A stretch of 64,000 nt of DNA, taken from Synchiropus splendidus. Lineage: Eukaryota; Chordata; Actinopteri; Syngnathiformes; Callionymidae. Location: positions 21,275,501-21,339,500 of the forward strand of contig NC_071336.1 in the NCBI RefSeq assembly GCF_027744825.2, given 5' to 3'. The position numbers and the translations under genes are program-made. Below are positions 12,768 to 24,740 of the stretch, piece by piece; within the stretch, counting starts at the first letter, position 1, and each line of letters begins with the position of its first letter. The notes below the pieces were generated by a model. That model worked only from the letters and a program-made list of their open reading frames with translations. It searched no databases and had not been told where the DNA came from.

Positions 12768-12935
12768 TCCTCCGTCCCTTCCCCCGCCTCGTCCCACCCC
12801 ATTTCCTCCTTACGCCCCCCCACGTCCCCACCCCCTACAGTCTCCATCCCTTTTTCCCTCATTTTCTCCTTCTCTGTCACACACCATCATTCCACCTATC
12901 TCTCCTTTATTTTCCTCCTCCATGCGTCCCGACAA
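12768..12935 (+). repeat. Pyrimidine-rich tract (plus strand)
   Basis: About 170 bases of the plus strand are strongly C/T-biased, with C runs near 12782, 12815 and 12829, and few purines before 12935. The two plus-strand frames over it are Pro/Ser/Phe-rich because of this bias. Mirror-symmetric parts could form triplex (H-DNA), but I did not find a long perfect mirror repeat. Confidence 0.7.
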
Positions 12936-13500
12936 AAAAACGGAGTGAGGCTGTGGCGGACCACAGAAATCACCAATAGGAGGCATAGGTAGACCACAGA
13001 ATCAGAATACTGCTGTCTTCAGGGAGAGTGCACAGTATTTTATTTTCATGTTGCACAAAGCTCCCTGCACCTCTGCACAACAACAAGACGAACCTGCAGT
13101 CGGACATTTGCGTCCTCCGTTGATCATGAAGTTTAACCGGCTAATTGGATGAAAACAAAAAAGAGGAAATTTGTTCTGGGTTTCTCTCTTTTTTCATTGT
13201 GTGAGTTAAATCAATATCAAACAAACTTGTTTTTTAAGAAGATGAAACAATCTTCTGTACACTTCAGTAATATGACCATTAACTCATTCTTAATATAAAT
13301 ATGTATCAGGAAATATTTTGTGTTTTTAAAATTGAATTTGTTTTATTGTTAGAATTCCATATTTAATATGTATTAATAGTGTATTTCATTCCAATAGTTG
13401 CTCTGAAATTTGACAAAACACGGCTAAATGAAGGCCTTCTGAACAAGTTTTTGACCCCCTGTCTAGATATTAAAACACTATCTAAAGGGAATGGTGTCTA
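12936..13500. other. Non-coding stretch
   Basis: AT-rich unique DNA leading into the TIR element at 13501. Nothing recognised. Confidence 0.5.
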
Positions 13501-13687
13501 CACTTTATAAATATGGTTTAGAATGAGGAACACACAACTATTAATAAGTTAATTTCAGGCATTTCAGGGCAAAATATTGTCTGGCTGATGCATGCATCAG
13601 GTTTAAATACAGACAAATAGGCTGCTAATACACACATGAATGAGTAGTTTATTTATGGTAATATATGTTCCCTAATCTAAAGTGTCA
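13501..13687 (+). mobile_element. Small TIR element (MITE-like), about 187 bp
   Basis: The two ends are imperfect inverted repeats. The left region (13501-13535) carries CACTTTA and TTTAGAATGAGGAACA. The right end (13655-13684) reads, when reversed, as CACTTTAGATTAGGGAACA. The right half recurs in inverse orientation at 8815-8881. There is no coding capacity. No target-site duplication is clear, so the superfamily stays open. The left end seems to carry a short insertion relative to the right. Confidence 0.6.
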
Positions 13688-15574
13688 TCATAGATATAAA
13701 TAATTGTTAAATACTAAGAATAATGGACCCCCAAGCACCTTAATATATCAATACATTTGTGTGTTTGCTTCATGATAACATACTAATAGATTATTTCTTA
13801 CAATTCTCCTCCAAGCAGATCACTTTTTATCGTAATTTAAAAGGAGCAAAAGCTTGCCGCGCTGCAAGGTAATTCTGTATATATTCAATAAACATACAGT
13901 GTAGGTCATGATTAAAATAAATACATGTATATAGCAGGGGTATATTTTGTATATAGACTGAAAAATGAATCAAAAAATGGTCAAAATAACATAGAAATAG
14001 GTGATCATAAGACGCACTCAGACACACATAACCTAAAACCTTTCCACACGCAATAGAAGGCCCATTCCCATTAAACATGCTCGCCTGTTTTGGCTTAGTC
14101 ACACAGAGAAGCATGCAAACCAAACAGAGCACGGATGCAAGCTATCTGAGAGACAAACACACATACACGGAGATACACACGCCCCCTAGCACAAACATGT
14201 AGCCTTGGAGAGAAAGATGGCACTATGCAGAAACAGTCCACCGTCTCTCTGAACATTCATCGACACCAACATCGCACGGCCACCTCCTGTCGTCATGCCA
14301 ACATTTATATCTGCCGAGTTTGCTGCTGTTAAATGTCTGACATTGAAAAAGCAGTTTGTGTGCTGATCAAACGTGTCACAAGTGAAACTTTTAAATCCCT
14401 TCTGGGATCTAAAGTGAAATTACTTCCCCAAATGTAAAATGTCACAGTGTCCCTTTAAGCATTCTGCATTATTTTCATTAAAGTAGTGTAAAAACCCATG
14501 CTCCACTTCGTCCACTGATTGAATCAATTTATTTCTAAATTATCCCCTCAAACCTCAACACCACCAGCACACTCTCGCTCACACACAGCAGCTTCTGTCA
14601 CTTATCTTTTTGCCCTTCATACAGTACTTTCTCCCTCCCACTTTTATTTTCTTCACCTCTTTCCTTCACTCTCTCTCTCCTCCCCAGTCCACTGAGTTTT
14701 CGGGTAATCCCTCTCAATCATTACAGCGGCCCTTCACTCTTCATGGGACTTTCTCACCCATCATTGCGCCCCAGACTTCCATCCATTTTCCTTTCCTTAA
14801 ACAGTCAGCCTCTCAGTTTGAAAGTGAAATTTGTTTATGAATAACATCCAGAGCTGCAGCACTGTTTCATCTGAAACATTTTTATCTTATGTTATTTACA
14901 TGACTTCTATAAAGTCTCACTCTTACCTAAATTTAAAATTTTCATCTATATATGTATCACTCTCTTGTGTTTCTCTTTCATTACTGTTTCACCTTATCAC
15001 ATCTAATGGAAGTGTTGTCCACTTATGATGTTGAATTCATTCTCCTTATTTCATTTATTCTGTTTCTGTTATCAATTATCCAAATGCTTCACCACCCTGA
15101 CAACACCTCTGATGACAAAAGGCGCTCCTCACCGCAGTCCTTGAATATACCACTAGATGTCACTCCATCTTACAGGCGTTCAAAAGGTCTTCAGCAGAAA
15201 TCTGAAGCACTTTTGAGCTCCGAATGGATCCATTGATTTTTAAAAACACATATTTAGTGGAAGCACCTGACTCATATGAACGATGCTACAAACTACTTCC
15301 ACTTGTTTGGAGTTTTATATCTAGAGGCAAAGGGTTTGGAAGAAATAATGGCATCCAAAACAAGTTTTACTTTCATGCTAGCAATCATTTTGTCACACAT
15401 TTTCAAACGGGGCATAGCTGGTGATGGAATGAAACTCTCCAAGCTCAGTGTTTCTACCTGCAGCAGCAACCGTCTGTAGTTTTCTCTGTCTGAGAGCCTA
15501 AAGCTGCAGCTTTACAAGTGAACCTGCCAGTGTGATCTCAGACTGGCTGCACCCCGGGGCAAGGCAGAAGAGAC
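13688..15574. other. Non-coding stretch
   Basis: AT-rich DNA, then a C/T-biased part near 14610-14700. A short segment near 15148-15165 resembles the 'CCACTAGATGxCA' motif seen in several vertebrate interspersed repeats, but nothing around it confirms one. No exon recognised. Confidence 0.5.
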
Positions 15575-15629
15575 TGTGTGTGTGTGTGTGTGTGTGTGTG
15601 TGCATGCGTGCGTGTGTCTGTGTGTGTGT
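15575..15629. repeat. (TG)n microsatellite, interrupted
   Basis: An uninterrupted TG run is followed by GCATGCGTGCG and further TG. Frames on both strands across it are Cys-Val or His-Thr repeats and are non-coding. Confidence 0.96.
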
Positions 15630-15907
15630 AATGGCACACAACCACCTTGGAAAAGTATTTCTGAGATCGTTGATTCTGCAGCTCAATATTATGATCTCTG
15701 CTGTGCCAAGATGGAACTTATGGATTTTTGGGGAATTTGCCTTACATACATCGTGCGTGAGCCCGTGGAGGACTTTGGGTTTTTCATCAGCATGACATTA
15801 CGACCTGTGCATTTCACACCACATGTCAAAAATATAAAGAAGATGCAGGGAAGAACTCGGTTAATGAAGAGCGCACAGAACAAGACCATGGAAGTTGGTG
15901 AGACGTA

Positions 15908-16569
15908 GCGCAATATCTGTACAGCACACCAGAATACAAGCCACACCCACTGAATTTAACACGAATAAAGATTTCGTACAAAAGCCGTACTGGTCTATAA
16001 GCCACAGGTACAGTGGTGCAGACTACTCCACAGACAGGCCGGTGATTCCGTGTACTGGCCTAAAAACACGCGAGGATAGGTCACTTCTGAACAAGTTTTA
16101 AAAAGTGGTTCCCGCATTGAGACCGAACGCTGATGAAAACACACTTGGTGATGTTCTCAGGATGCATCATGCCGCCAGTATAATTGGACTCCTCAGATCA
16201 GACCATTGAAGTCACAGGTGTTTTATTTACATTATTATTACATTATTATTATTATTATTATCATTATTATTTGCATTATTACCCATGCATTGCACTGGGC
16301 TATTCCCCACTGTTCTGGAAGTTTGCTGAAGGTTAGTTAGGAAGGCTGCTGCTGAGATGGAGGTGGAGTTCTGGGATACACTGCAGTACTGCACATTGAA
16401 TGCTCTAATGTAAATAAAACTCCCGTAGTTTCATCATCTGGTGTGACAAGGTTCAATATAGCCACGTGAAGCAAGTACATAAAAATCTGTATATTAGCTG
16501 CATCACTGTTTAAGCCGTGGGGTTCAGAGCATCAGAAAAAAGTAGCGACTTATAAACCGAAAATTACGG
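15908..16569. mobile_element. Mariner-like DNA transposon fossil, about 662 bp
   Basis: The right end at 16530-16569 reads, when reversed, as CCGTAATTTTCGGTTTATAA. This is the signature end of a repeat family widespread in fish (known from memory) that carries 'CTATAAGTCG/CGACTTATA' ends. The left end at 15908 onward is a degraded copy (GCGCAATATCTG). Positions 15940-16020 match the family's internal 'AAGCCACACCCACTGAATTT' and 'CTGGTCTATAAGCC' segments. Both ends abut TA (15906-15907 and 16570-16571), the target site expected of Tc1/mariner elements. No transposase frame remains. An (ATT)n array sits inside. Confidence 0.62.
16231..16270. repeat. (ATT)n microsatellite
   Basis: An interrupted ATT array inside the mariner-like fossil, with further scattered ATT units to about 16280. 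Confidence 0.93.
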
Positions 16570-16571
16570 TA

Positions 16572-17355
16572 GTCATAAAAAATTATCTATTGGACAATGC
16601 AACTTTTTCTATATAAGATCAACTGCATCTATGTAGTGTGAAGCCTCTTTACTACACTTGAACAAAACTATAGTTTCAGCTTGTTGACTTGCACATTAAA
16701 GGTTTTCACCCCCGATTTAAAGAGTGTGACTTTTCGGGAGAAGTTATGTTTCATAAGCAGTTGACTTTGAATGCAACTTGACTGACAGTGAGGCACTTAA
16801 AGGGTGATACAAAGATCTGCGACGGCTGGCGAGAGAGCGAGAGTGAGTTGCTAATTAAAAGAAAAGCAGCTGTCTTTCTTTCAGTTTCTGTTATTCCCTT
16901 ATTCCTGGGAGTATTAATGTTTTATTCAGGAGAAACATAACTACAGATGAAATTAATAAAATCAGACCCTGCCTTCCTCCCTGCCATCTCTTGAGGGGAG
17001 TGGGGGTAAATTCAAAAGCTCGTTTCTTGCGGCTTTGAAAGTGCAAACTCAAAAGTGCTCTGTAGTTTTCATTTCTTCATTTTCTGCATATTAAGTTATT
17101 TTTTTCCCCTTTTGTCTCAAAGTGCATTGCCCTGAAAAATAAAGATCAATATTTCAGTGTGCCAGGCTTTGGAATTAGAACTAGTGGAGTGATTTATTGT
17201 GCATTATTTTCATGTGTTTAGAGCCGAGATTATATTTTCCCCTAAAATGTCTTATCACAAATTCCAGAGAGGACCTTTTAGTCCTCTTTAAGCCCGTCAA
17301 CAGGAGACGGGAAGAGAGAAATGGGATTATATTGTCGTACATTCTTTCATTTAGT

Positions 17356-17359
<4 letters not shown>
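16572..17359. other. Non-coding stretch, partly enhancer-like
   Basis: Positions 16980-17335 are repeat-free, with several conserved-looking segments, for example around 17210-17285. There is no splice-flanked open frame and no RNA gene. A conserved non-coding element is possible but unsupported without alignment. Confidence 0.4.

Positions 17360-17429
<70 letters not shown>
17360..17429. repeat. (GT)35 microsatellite
   Basis: A perfect GT array of about 70 bp, ending in GCATGCG. This is the longest dinucleotide array of Z-DNA-prone type in the window. The translations over it (Cys-Val on plus, His-Thr on minus) are artefacts. Confidence 0.98.
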
Positions 17430-17430
<1 letters not shown>

Positions 17431-19655
17431 ATGCGAGTGTGTTTCATTCGACTCTATATTCAGGCCCTGGGTGTATTTGCCTGTCTGATCACCTCATGTG
17501 AGTCTAAGAAAGCAAGCCATGCATGACTAACCCGCACTTCAGAGTTGAACTAATTGTGTCATTTTTAACATGAATCTCCACTTGCCCACGTTTTATTCAC
17601 TCTCGTTCCTCTCGCTCTCGCTGGAGTCACACAATGAATGCAGATTGTGGCAAGCCTCTCTGCCTCTGACCCACTCAGGAGGAATTTCCGCTGCCATGTT
17701 GCAGGTGCATCATTTATTCCCCTCAATGCTGGTGTTAAATACAATTCAGCCTTCTTCTTCTGTATAGATCCAACAGTTTTATGTGTGTCCATAACACTTT
17801 GTTTGATGCCAGCGTTTAGGTTCTAGTCCAATTCCAAAGAAACACACATCTTTTGGCAAATGAATGCAATATGAAGATCAAATATCTCTCAGCTTTTTAA
17901 CATACTTATTGGACCTTTTTAACATTCCACATGCCACATCTTTTTTTCCCATTAGGGTGTCAGTAGGATAGTATTGGACAAGGAGGTAATATAAGGTGAA
18001 ACGTGTATTCAAGGTTTACAAAGGAAGAAGAAGAAAAGACAGATTTAATGAAAGCAAATCAGTCAGTACAGGAGGTACCTGCATCAATAATACTGATGAC
18101 AGTTAAACAGCCGATATTTGCCCTTTTAAATGCTATTCGAACGTGAAAACAACAACAACAATAAGAATAATAATAACAATAATAACAATACCCCTAATCA
18201 GGAATTGCAAAGATTTGAAAATAGTAACTGTTAAATGTATTTTCAGGAGCTTTTCAAAAAATGGTAATGGTGGGATGAGGAACAGTTTTGGGATCCACAA
18301 CCCATTTTAAGTATTTGTGTCTCTCTATGTAGAGACCTGCGAGCACTTTCTCCTTTCCTTCCACTATGCGTGTTGTGCAAGCGAGTTATGTTACACTTCT
18401 GCCATCTACTGTCTGAAAAAATAAGTGTGATCAATGACATTTCAATTGCTAAAGTATATATAGATGAAATTCAATATATATGTGTGCAGCATACGGGCAG
18501 TGATACTGGCAACATGCTTTGATTTGGGAATGCTTGCCAGCAGTTGTGACTGTTTAAATGTTCACATCCCCTCTATTAGTGAAGTGTGCTGTGATTCCAG
18601 CTTCAGCAGCAGCCTTTTGCTGCTGTTGAATCCAAGTAGTGTGTGAAGCTGTTCTTCACATTTAAGAGAGAGTACGGAGGCCTTTTAATGACGACCTTTG
18701 TCTCTCAGATCCCACAGTCCACTCAACCAAAGCCTCAGAACCTTAATGGACTTTCCACTACACCATAACCACCCGAGATCTCACAGAGAGGGAGGCAGAA
18801 AAAAAAAACAAAGAGAGACGACAAACTGGAGATTAGATCATGTGACTTACAATTGGGTATATGTAGTGGACACATGTAAGTGTTTATGACAGAGTTTACA
18901 CACACGCCAGGAAAGCAATGCTGTGTATTTGATCAATAGTTTCCAGTGCTGGGGAGGGGCATTGACTGCAGACAGCACTCAAAGCCCCGAGGACCAGAGG
19001 GTGACACCCCTTATCAACTGAGTAAGGTGAAATGTCAAACACTGGATCTCGAGCTTTCTCTCCCCCTCTCTTTCTGTCTCACTGTATCACTCTCTCACTT
19101 TCTCTCATTCTAAGCTTTGCCTGTAAATCTGCCCACTTTACCTGATTTCTTTCCTACGTTCTGTTTTTTTTAAACATCTTAAATCCTTGCTGTTCCACAG
19201 GAATGCATACCGGTAACCTTGGCAACTTTTGTTGAATCACTTCACACACACAAATATACGTTGCAGTTCACACACGGAGCCTCAGGTTTCATCCCTTTCC
19301 TCCTTGAGTCATGATCATATTCCACAAATCGCAGCTGATGGTGATGAAACCTGAGATTGACTTTAAGCCAAATCTCACCTGGACATCACAGCCAAAATAT
19401 TGACTTAGAGGCATCTTTAGTTCAGCTGAATCCAAGGACTTATTGTGTTGCTCAGACTCAACAGACGCCACTTCCGGGAGAATTGAAGTTAAAATGATGT
19501 ATATCAATCCATGACAGAGTCCAGCACGGTTTAATTAATAATGTAATAATAAGTAGAAAAGAACGCAAGTGAGTTAAAACAGAGCCCATCAAACGTCACG
19601 TGATGAGCTCATGCTAAAAATACACAGATGAAAGAAAAACATATAACCCAACCCA

Positions 19656-19658
<3 letters not shown>
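17430..19658. other. Non-coding stretch
   Basis: Unique DNA with an (AAC/AAT)n patch listed separately. A motif near 18400-18412 resembles the 'GCCATCTACTG' segment common in repeats. CT-rich sequence lies at 19050-19110. No exon or RNA gene recognised. Confidence 0.5.
18148..18190. repeat. (AAC)n/(AAT)n imperfect array
   Basis: A mixed trinucleotide tract of AAC and AAT units with a single AAG. Confidence 0.9.

Positions 19659-19735
<77 letters not shown>
19659..19735. repeat. Long (AT)n microsatellite, about 77 bp
   Basis: A perfect alternating AT tract. It resembles the arrays at 5361 and 40862 in length and purity. The minus-strand frame over it is Ile-Tyr repeat and non-coding. Confidence 0.98.
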
Positions 19736-19739
<4 letters not shown>

Positions 19740-20794
19740 TTTTTAGTAAAAAACTCTCCTAATATCGTCACATTCAAGTCCACCTCCATAATGCATTAGA
19801 TGTTGTCAGTTTGTTTCCACTTTGTTTCAATACATTTGATCAAGTGCGAGTTCATCTTCTAAAACTGGATCATTTTTCTGATGGCGTGGCAGCTCTCATT
19901 GCAGCCATGGTGGTGAGCTACGCTCATTTACATGTTGTGGAAACCCTGCATATAATGTTAAATTCGACTGTTGTTATGTTTTTGACTCCAGCAGGAACAT
20001 ATAATTTTATTTCTTATTTGGCAAATGGTTTCCATAACTGATTTGGATAGCTTTTGTAATGCATTCAATTTGAGTTTCAAGGTTGCATTCTATATTTTTA
20101 AATCAGATCTAAAAAAAAAAAAAACCTGATAGATATCTGATATTGTGTGCAAGAGAGAGTAATTGTTTAGAATAAGTGTTTGACTATAATCCAACTAACA
20201 AGTGACATATATTCAGGAGAATCATCTGTTCTGTCATTCTTTGGCTCTGATGTTTTTCTGACTGCTCTCCTGATATGCTTTTGACTTTTTTCTGTCGCCC
20301 TGCTCCTTCGCTTTATTCCTTTTTCACCTTTCCACAATACACTCAGACTGACCTATTGAGCAGAACACAGATAGAAATAGTAATTTGAAAATGGCAGCAA
20401 TGTTTGTGGGGGTGTTTCCAGTCTAATCTGGCTTATATGCACTCTGCATGTCTTACACGCTGTCCATTTCCATGGCCTTGAGCTTAATAACAACGCTGTG
20501 GGATTAGTGCAGGGTGACTTCACACAATAAAAAAGAGAGGGAAGGAGGCTCTTTCTCGTGATGCAAACTGTGGCGGAACACACACTCTTACTGTATTAAT
20601 GTATGAATTCAGTCAGAGTAGAGGCTTTAGCCATTTTTCGCTAAGTCCCCAAGAATCAATAGATGTTTAAAAATACAGCAGAGAAAGTATAAAAACAAAA
20701 CATTTATCTTGTTTATGTTTTTGCTGATAAACAACTATCGTTGGTATCTCCCCAACACAAACACCGTCCACATCATAACATTTGGCACTAATTC
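19736..20794. other. Non-coding stretch
   Basis: AT-leaning unique DNA with an A-rich run near 20110-20124. Nothing recognised. Confidence 0.55.
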
Positions 20795-20915
20795 CTCATC
20801 TGGCAAAAGGATTATCATCCCCAGATTGGATTTATGATCTCAGCGCTCAGGCAGGTTTATCCAGCCACCATATGTAGAATTATCATTAGAGCTATAATCC
20901 GCCGGTGAACGTTCA
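20795..20915. promoter_or_regulatory. Possible enhancer-like block with K50-homeodomain-type sites
   Basis: In about 120 bp of repeat-free sequence there is a GGATTA at 20809-20814 and a TAATCC at 20895-20900, in opposite orientations. A GGATTT lies near 20828, and two ATTA cores lie in between. TAATCC is the core bound by OTX/PITX/GSC-type homeodomains. Each core is expected by chance every few kb, so clustering is suggestive only. Confidence 0.25.
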
Positions 20916-21801
20916 CACACAAAAACATGGCCCCCTCCTCCTTTTAAATGCCCACAGATGATTAGGACTGGCAGTTAGTGACTTTTGACTCCTCTGTCTG
21001 TGCAGCCATATTACATTTCCCTGCCTGTTTGTGCCCCCTCAGGTCGGTTGGTGAAGGTTTACCAAACAACATATCCACTCTGTGCTTGGACTGCTGGTCT
21101 GTGACATCACTGTTGTTTTGATTAGTTGTTGGCACTTTGTGAGCATTGACATCCACTTTTAACTGAGCGATCAAATATTAACACTGTGTATTCTGTGTAT
21201 TATTGGTCGCTGTTCAGCATGAAGTGGTGAATTCGCCTCCTCAAGTTCACCCTCATTCCAGTTGTAGTGTGGGAATTCTTTGAAGGTCCACTCGAGGCAG
21301 TATAACCTGATGAGAAATCGATTCATGTTGGCAAGGATGTGTGTGTGTGTGTGACGTGTCTTAGCAAAACAACTTGACAAGTTATGAACACATTGCAATG
21401 AAGGTTTTGGGAAGTGCTGACAAGTGTATGATTCATCTCAAGGGGACTGGAGAAATGCAATCATGTCTTTCTTGTCCTGGCTGAACAAGTAGGACCAGCC
21501 ATCCTCTTGGTTTATGGAGGTCTATGCTCTCGGAGTGTTTTTCTAGTCTAGTTGAAGACTTTCCAGGTACCACCATATGTCACAGTCATGTTTTTTGATG
21601 CCCTGTCCCATTCCGAATGGGCTTGAGCATCATTTAAGTGTTCAGCTTTCCTTTCACCTTATCTTTATATATGAGTTGCGTTTGCCTTTTGAGTCTCCAA
21701 GCTGGAGATTGTTTATTTAATATTGTCATTGTGTTTATACATGTATTATCTCGCCTCCCTCTTTGCACATTGTGTTTAAATCTCTATTCTGACATTTTTT
21801 T
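20916..21801. other. Non-coding stretch
   Basis: Unique DNA with a short GT run at about 21335-21352. No exon, RNA gene or transposon end recognised. Confidence 0.5.
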
Positions 21802-21932
21802 GAGCAGATAATATATTCAATATTATATTCATTTATTTTTAATTCAATGTCTGGCACCGCAGCACGAAGCAGCCCCACATTGCGTACGACAGTTACGGCA
21901 GCACAGTATCTCACTCACTCTCACACAGTGAC
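21802..21932 (+). mobile_element. Partial copy of the 54704-54947 mariner-like family
   Basis: The block ATTCAATGTCTGGCA at 21842-21856 recurs at 54786-54800. The block CTCTCACACAGTGA at 21918-21931 recurs at 54831-54844. GAGCAGAT at 21802 parallels CAGCAGAT before the T-rich part of the other copy. Between the blocks this copy has about 30 more bases than the later one. The ACTTACG-type ends of the other copy are not visible here, so it is a fragment or a diverged subfamily. Confidence 0.6.
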
Positions 21933-23754
21933 ATTTTTTCCAGTGTTTCATGATATTTGAGAAAACAATGAATGATGATAGTGATCAAAGTGGTTTAGAT
22001 AAATTAATCATCATTTCCCAAATATTTGTTTTTTCACTTCATATTTTAATTGAACAAAAGCTTTTATGTCTCCTCAAGAAGTGTGAAAGTGCATCGTTTT
22101 GGAACTATGGAATATTATTATGGTCAGCTAGTTCAATAAGTATGGCTAGATTCTTCAGTGTTTGGGATTTAACAAAATGTCAGAGAAAAAAAAGATGGTC
22201 TCAGTAGTGATTGGTTTGTTATGTATATGAAATAAAGTATGAAATTATTTCATACGCATGGTATTAATGTTAGGATCACATGTCCGAGTTCTGCTTGACA
22301 AAGATCACCATGTTTTTTTTTTCCTTCAAGACAGTCTTCTTGTAGATAAGGTGCTCTACATAAAAAGCTTAAAACATTATTTCTTAAAGCCTAGCCATTG
22401 CTGACCCTCTCTTTAGCTTAACATGAAGTTTTGTCATGATGGCAACATAGATCTGAATGTTTAGACAAGCAAAGTCTTTTGATATTATTTAACAATCCAA
22501 ATCCAAAGGAACAATGGAGATCAGCAGTCTTTACAGCAAAGTTACACTTTCTACTTGGATCTGTGTTATGATTGCTTAATGCCATATGAATAAATAAATA
22601 AATATGTGAGTTGCACAAGCCTCTTATTAATCTAGAAAGAGCATGCTTGTTTTTGTCACTCTCTTCCAGTGACTGTGAAGGGGAATTTCCACTTCATTTT
22701 TTTCGGCTGAGTCACTCATTTACCAGTGTCTGCTCCTGTTCCTCATCACACAGTCACAGTTACAGAAAAGTGACACAGTCCTGCCTGATTTAAAACACCT
22801 GACTTGACTTTCTAACATCAACGTCCCCTCGTAATACCTGCGCTGAGGGCTTTAAAGATGCAGATCACCAACAGAATTGCTAAATAATACAATATCTGTG
22901 GGCGCATCATTCAACAAGGAGCCGAACGGATCCAACCTGATGATTTATCAACACACAAAACACCTGTTCCCAATAGTATCTGAGCCGAGCCCACGTCACG
23001 AGTGAATCATCCTCCCCACCATCTTCTCTTCATGATAAGTCATCATCATACACCCCCCCTTACCCCCCTCCACCGCTCCCCCAGGCTTCCACGTCTCTAA
23101 TCAAGACCTAATGAGCCTAATTGGTCGTTAAAACATGCCAGAGTATGACACAGCGGTGCTACAGCGTCTGCCATATGGTTGGGATCTGCCCGAGGCCCCC
23201 GAGCTGCCAACTGTTCCCCCGTCACAGTTTGAACCCTGCTCCACTGACTGACAGTGGCGGCGCTGGGAGTTTGCTGCTGCTGCCGCTGAGTCAGCAGCAG
23301 AGGAAAGGGCTGCCTGTGTGAGGGCTTCAGCCGCCCACTGTAACCTCTGGAATGGTGCGATATAGTTCATATTCATAGTTTTCATTCAGTCATAGTAGTG
23401 TTGGCATTCTAATAGAGGGAGACCATTCTTTTCTTTATCATAATCATGACTTTAAAACTCAATTGAACGACAAATACGGTCAACACAATGTTTGTTTTTA
23501 ATCCACTAGCTCTGTAGTGTTCCTAAAACCATATTATCTGCTTTGAAATAATAGAAATAACTCCATTCTAACTTCCCTCTTGTGTCCCCTTTAAATCAAA
23601 CATCTAACTGAAAGGGATTTTATTTGCTTTGTATCATGATAAAAAGACTCTTCAAAGTGGACCTTCATAATATACTCCGCCCTCCTCCGATGACCTTCAC
23701 TCATGGGCAGGAAAAGGAGTGGTAATATAATATTTAGTCATATTTAGACATTCT
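21933..23754. other. Non-coding stretch
   Basis: AT-rich to about 22620. After that comes mixed DNA with a C-rich patch near 23050-23085 and a Gln/Ser/Ala-type frame on the minus strand near 23128-23385 caused by CTG/CAG-rich sequence at 23270-23300. No gene recognised. Confidence 0.5.
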
Positions 23755-23910
23755 CGCACCGGCGGAGTGATGCAGGCTGCATGGGTAATGTGTTGGCTTC
23801 ACAGCTCTGCATGGTCTGCTAATTAATTTGCCTCCATAAACTGGGAGCTGTGAGGCCTGCTGCCCTCAGCCAATTTACCGATGACCTGAATCTGACCCGG
23901 GTGAAGCGCC
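23755..23910. promoter_or_regulatory. Possible conserved non-coding element
   Basis: A repeat-free block with a TAATTAATTTGC segment near 23820, a GGGTAATGTG near 23785 and a CAGCCAATTTACC segment near 23868. The dense, complex sequence resembles vertebrate developmental enhancers. Unproven. Confidence 0.25.
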
Positions 23911-24539
23911 GTGCTCAATGGCAGGATTGGTGTGTGTGCGTGCATGCGCTGGTGAGTGGAGGGGTTAAGCATATTTTACCAAAACAAGGAAGCCCAGCAT
24001 CTAACAAGAACTGATTATGTAAATGAGGTGTTGGCAGTTTCAATACCACTGGGGTTTGGAGTGTGTGCACGTGTGCGTGTGAGTGTGTGTGTGTGACACG
24101 CCTATCATGCCTGAATTAATTCCCATCTCTTAAAACACTGTAACTTGCCCCTTCTATTTCCCCCGTCGCCACGCTACATGTGTAGCTGCTTCACACCAGA
24201 CAGCACTTGAACGGAACCACATCCCAGACCAAAGCACAGGTGTCACTTTTGTGTGAATTCTCATGGGAATAATGATTTATTTTTATTGTTTATTTGCTAT
24301 AGTTTAGTGTGAGCTTTCAGATTTTCTAGAGAAGATTTCTATTTTACCTTTCAAATTCTATTTATTTTGCAGTGAGCCTCTGAAATTTCAAATTCATGAC
24401 AGGCATTGCATTCATGATCTGCTATTATAAAGATACTATTTTTTATATTTTGATCTCCAAACAATGTATAATGGCTATTTGATACCAGGCCTTTCCATTT
24501 TCTTTTCTCCACTGCCATCACCCACTCACAGGCTCTCCT
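23911..24539. other. Non-coding stretch
   Basis: Short GT-rich runs lie near 23930-23945 and 24060-24096, followed by AT-rich DNA. Nothing else recognised. Confidence 0.5.
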
Positions 24540-24740
24540 CTCTTTCTGGAGCTGATGTCTTCATCAGTGATAATTCAAAGTCCATGCAGAGTGCAGCCGA
24601 TATCCCTGTCGGTAGATATCAGCTGATTGAAGGCTACCCCTGCCTGTCAATAGCGCTCGCCTGTGTTCGCCTGCGTCCTGGCTGCCTTCAACACAGCTGA
24701 TTATTGGAGACCTCTCATAGCTGTATTGAGCTGCTGTCCC
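24540..24740. promoter_or_regulatory. Possible conserved non-coding element (weak)
   Basis: A block containing two GATATC sites about 17 bp apart (near 24599 and 24616), CAGCTGAT repeated near 24620 and 24695, and a TGATAATTC near 24570. It is free of simple repeats. The texture is suggestive only. Confidence 0.2.

Noticed and set aside
17357..17447. His-Thr and Cys-Val repeat proteins
   Set aside because: These are translations of the (GT)n microsatellite on the two strands.
23128..23385. Ala/Ser/Gln-rich minus-strand frame
   Set aside because: It is caused by CTG/CAG-rich sequence. No start context, no domain and no neighbouring exon.
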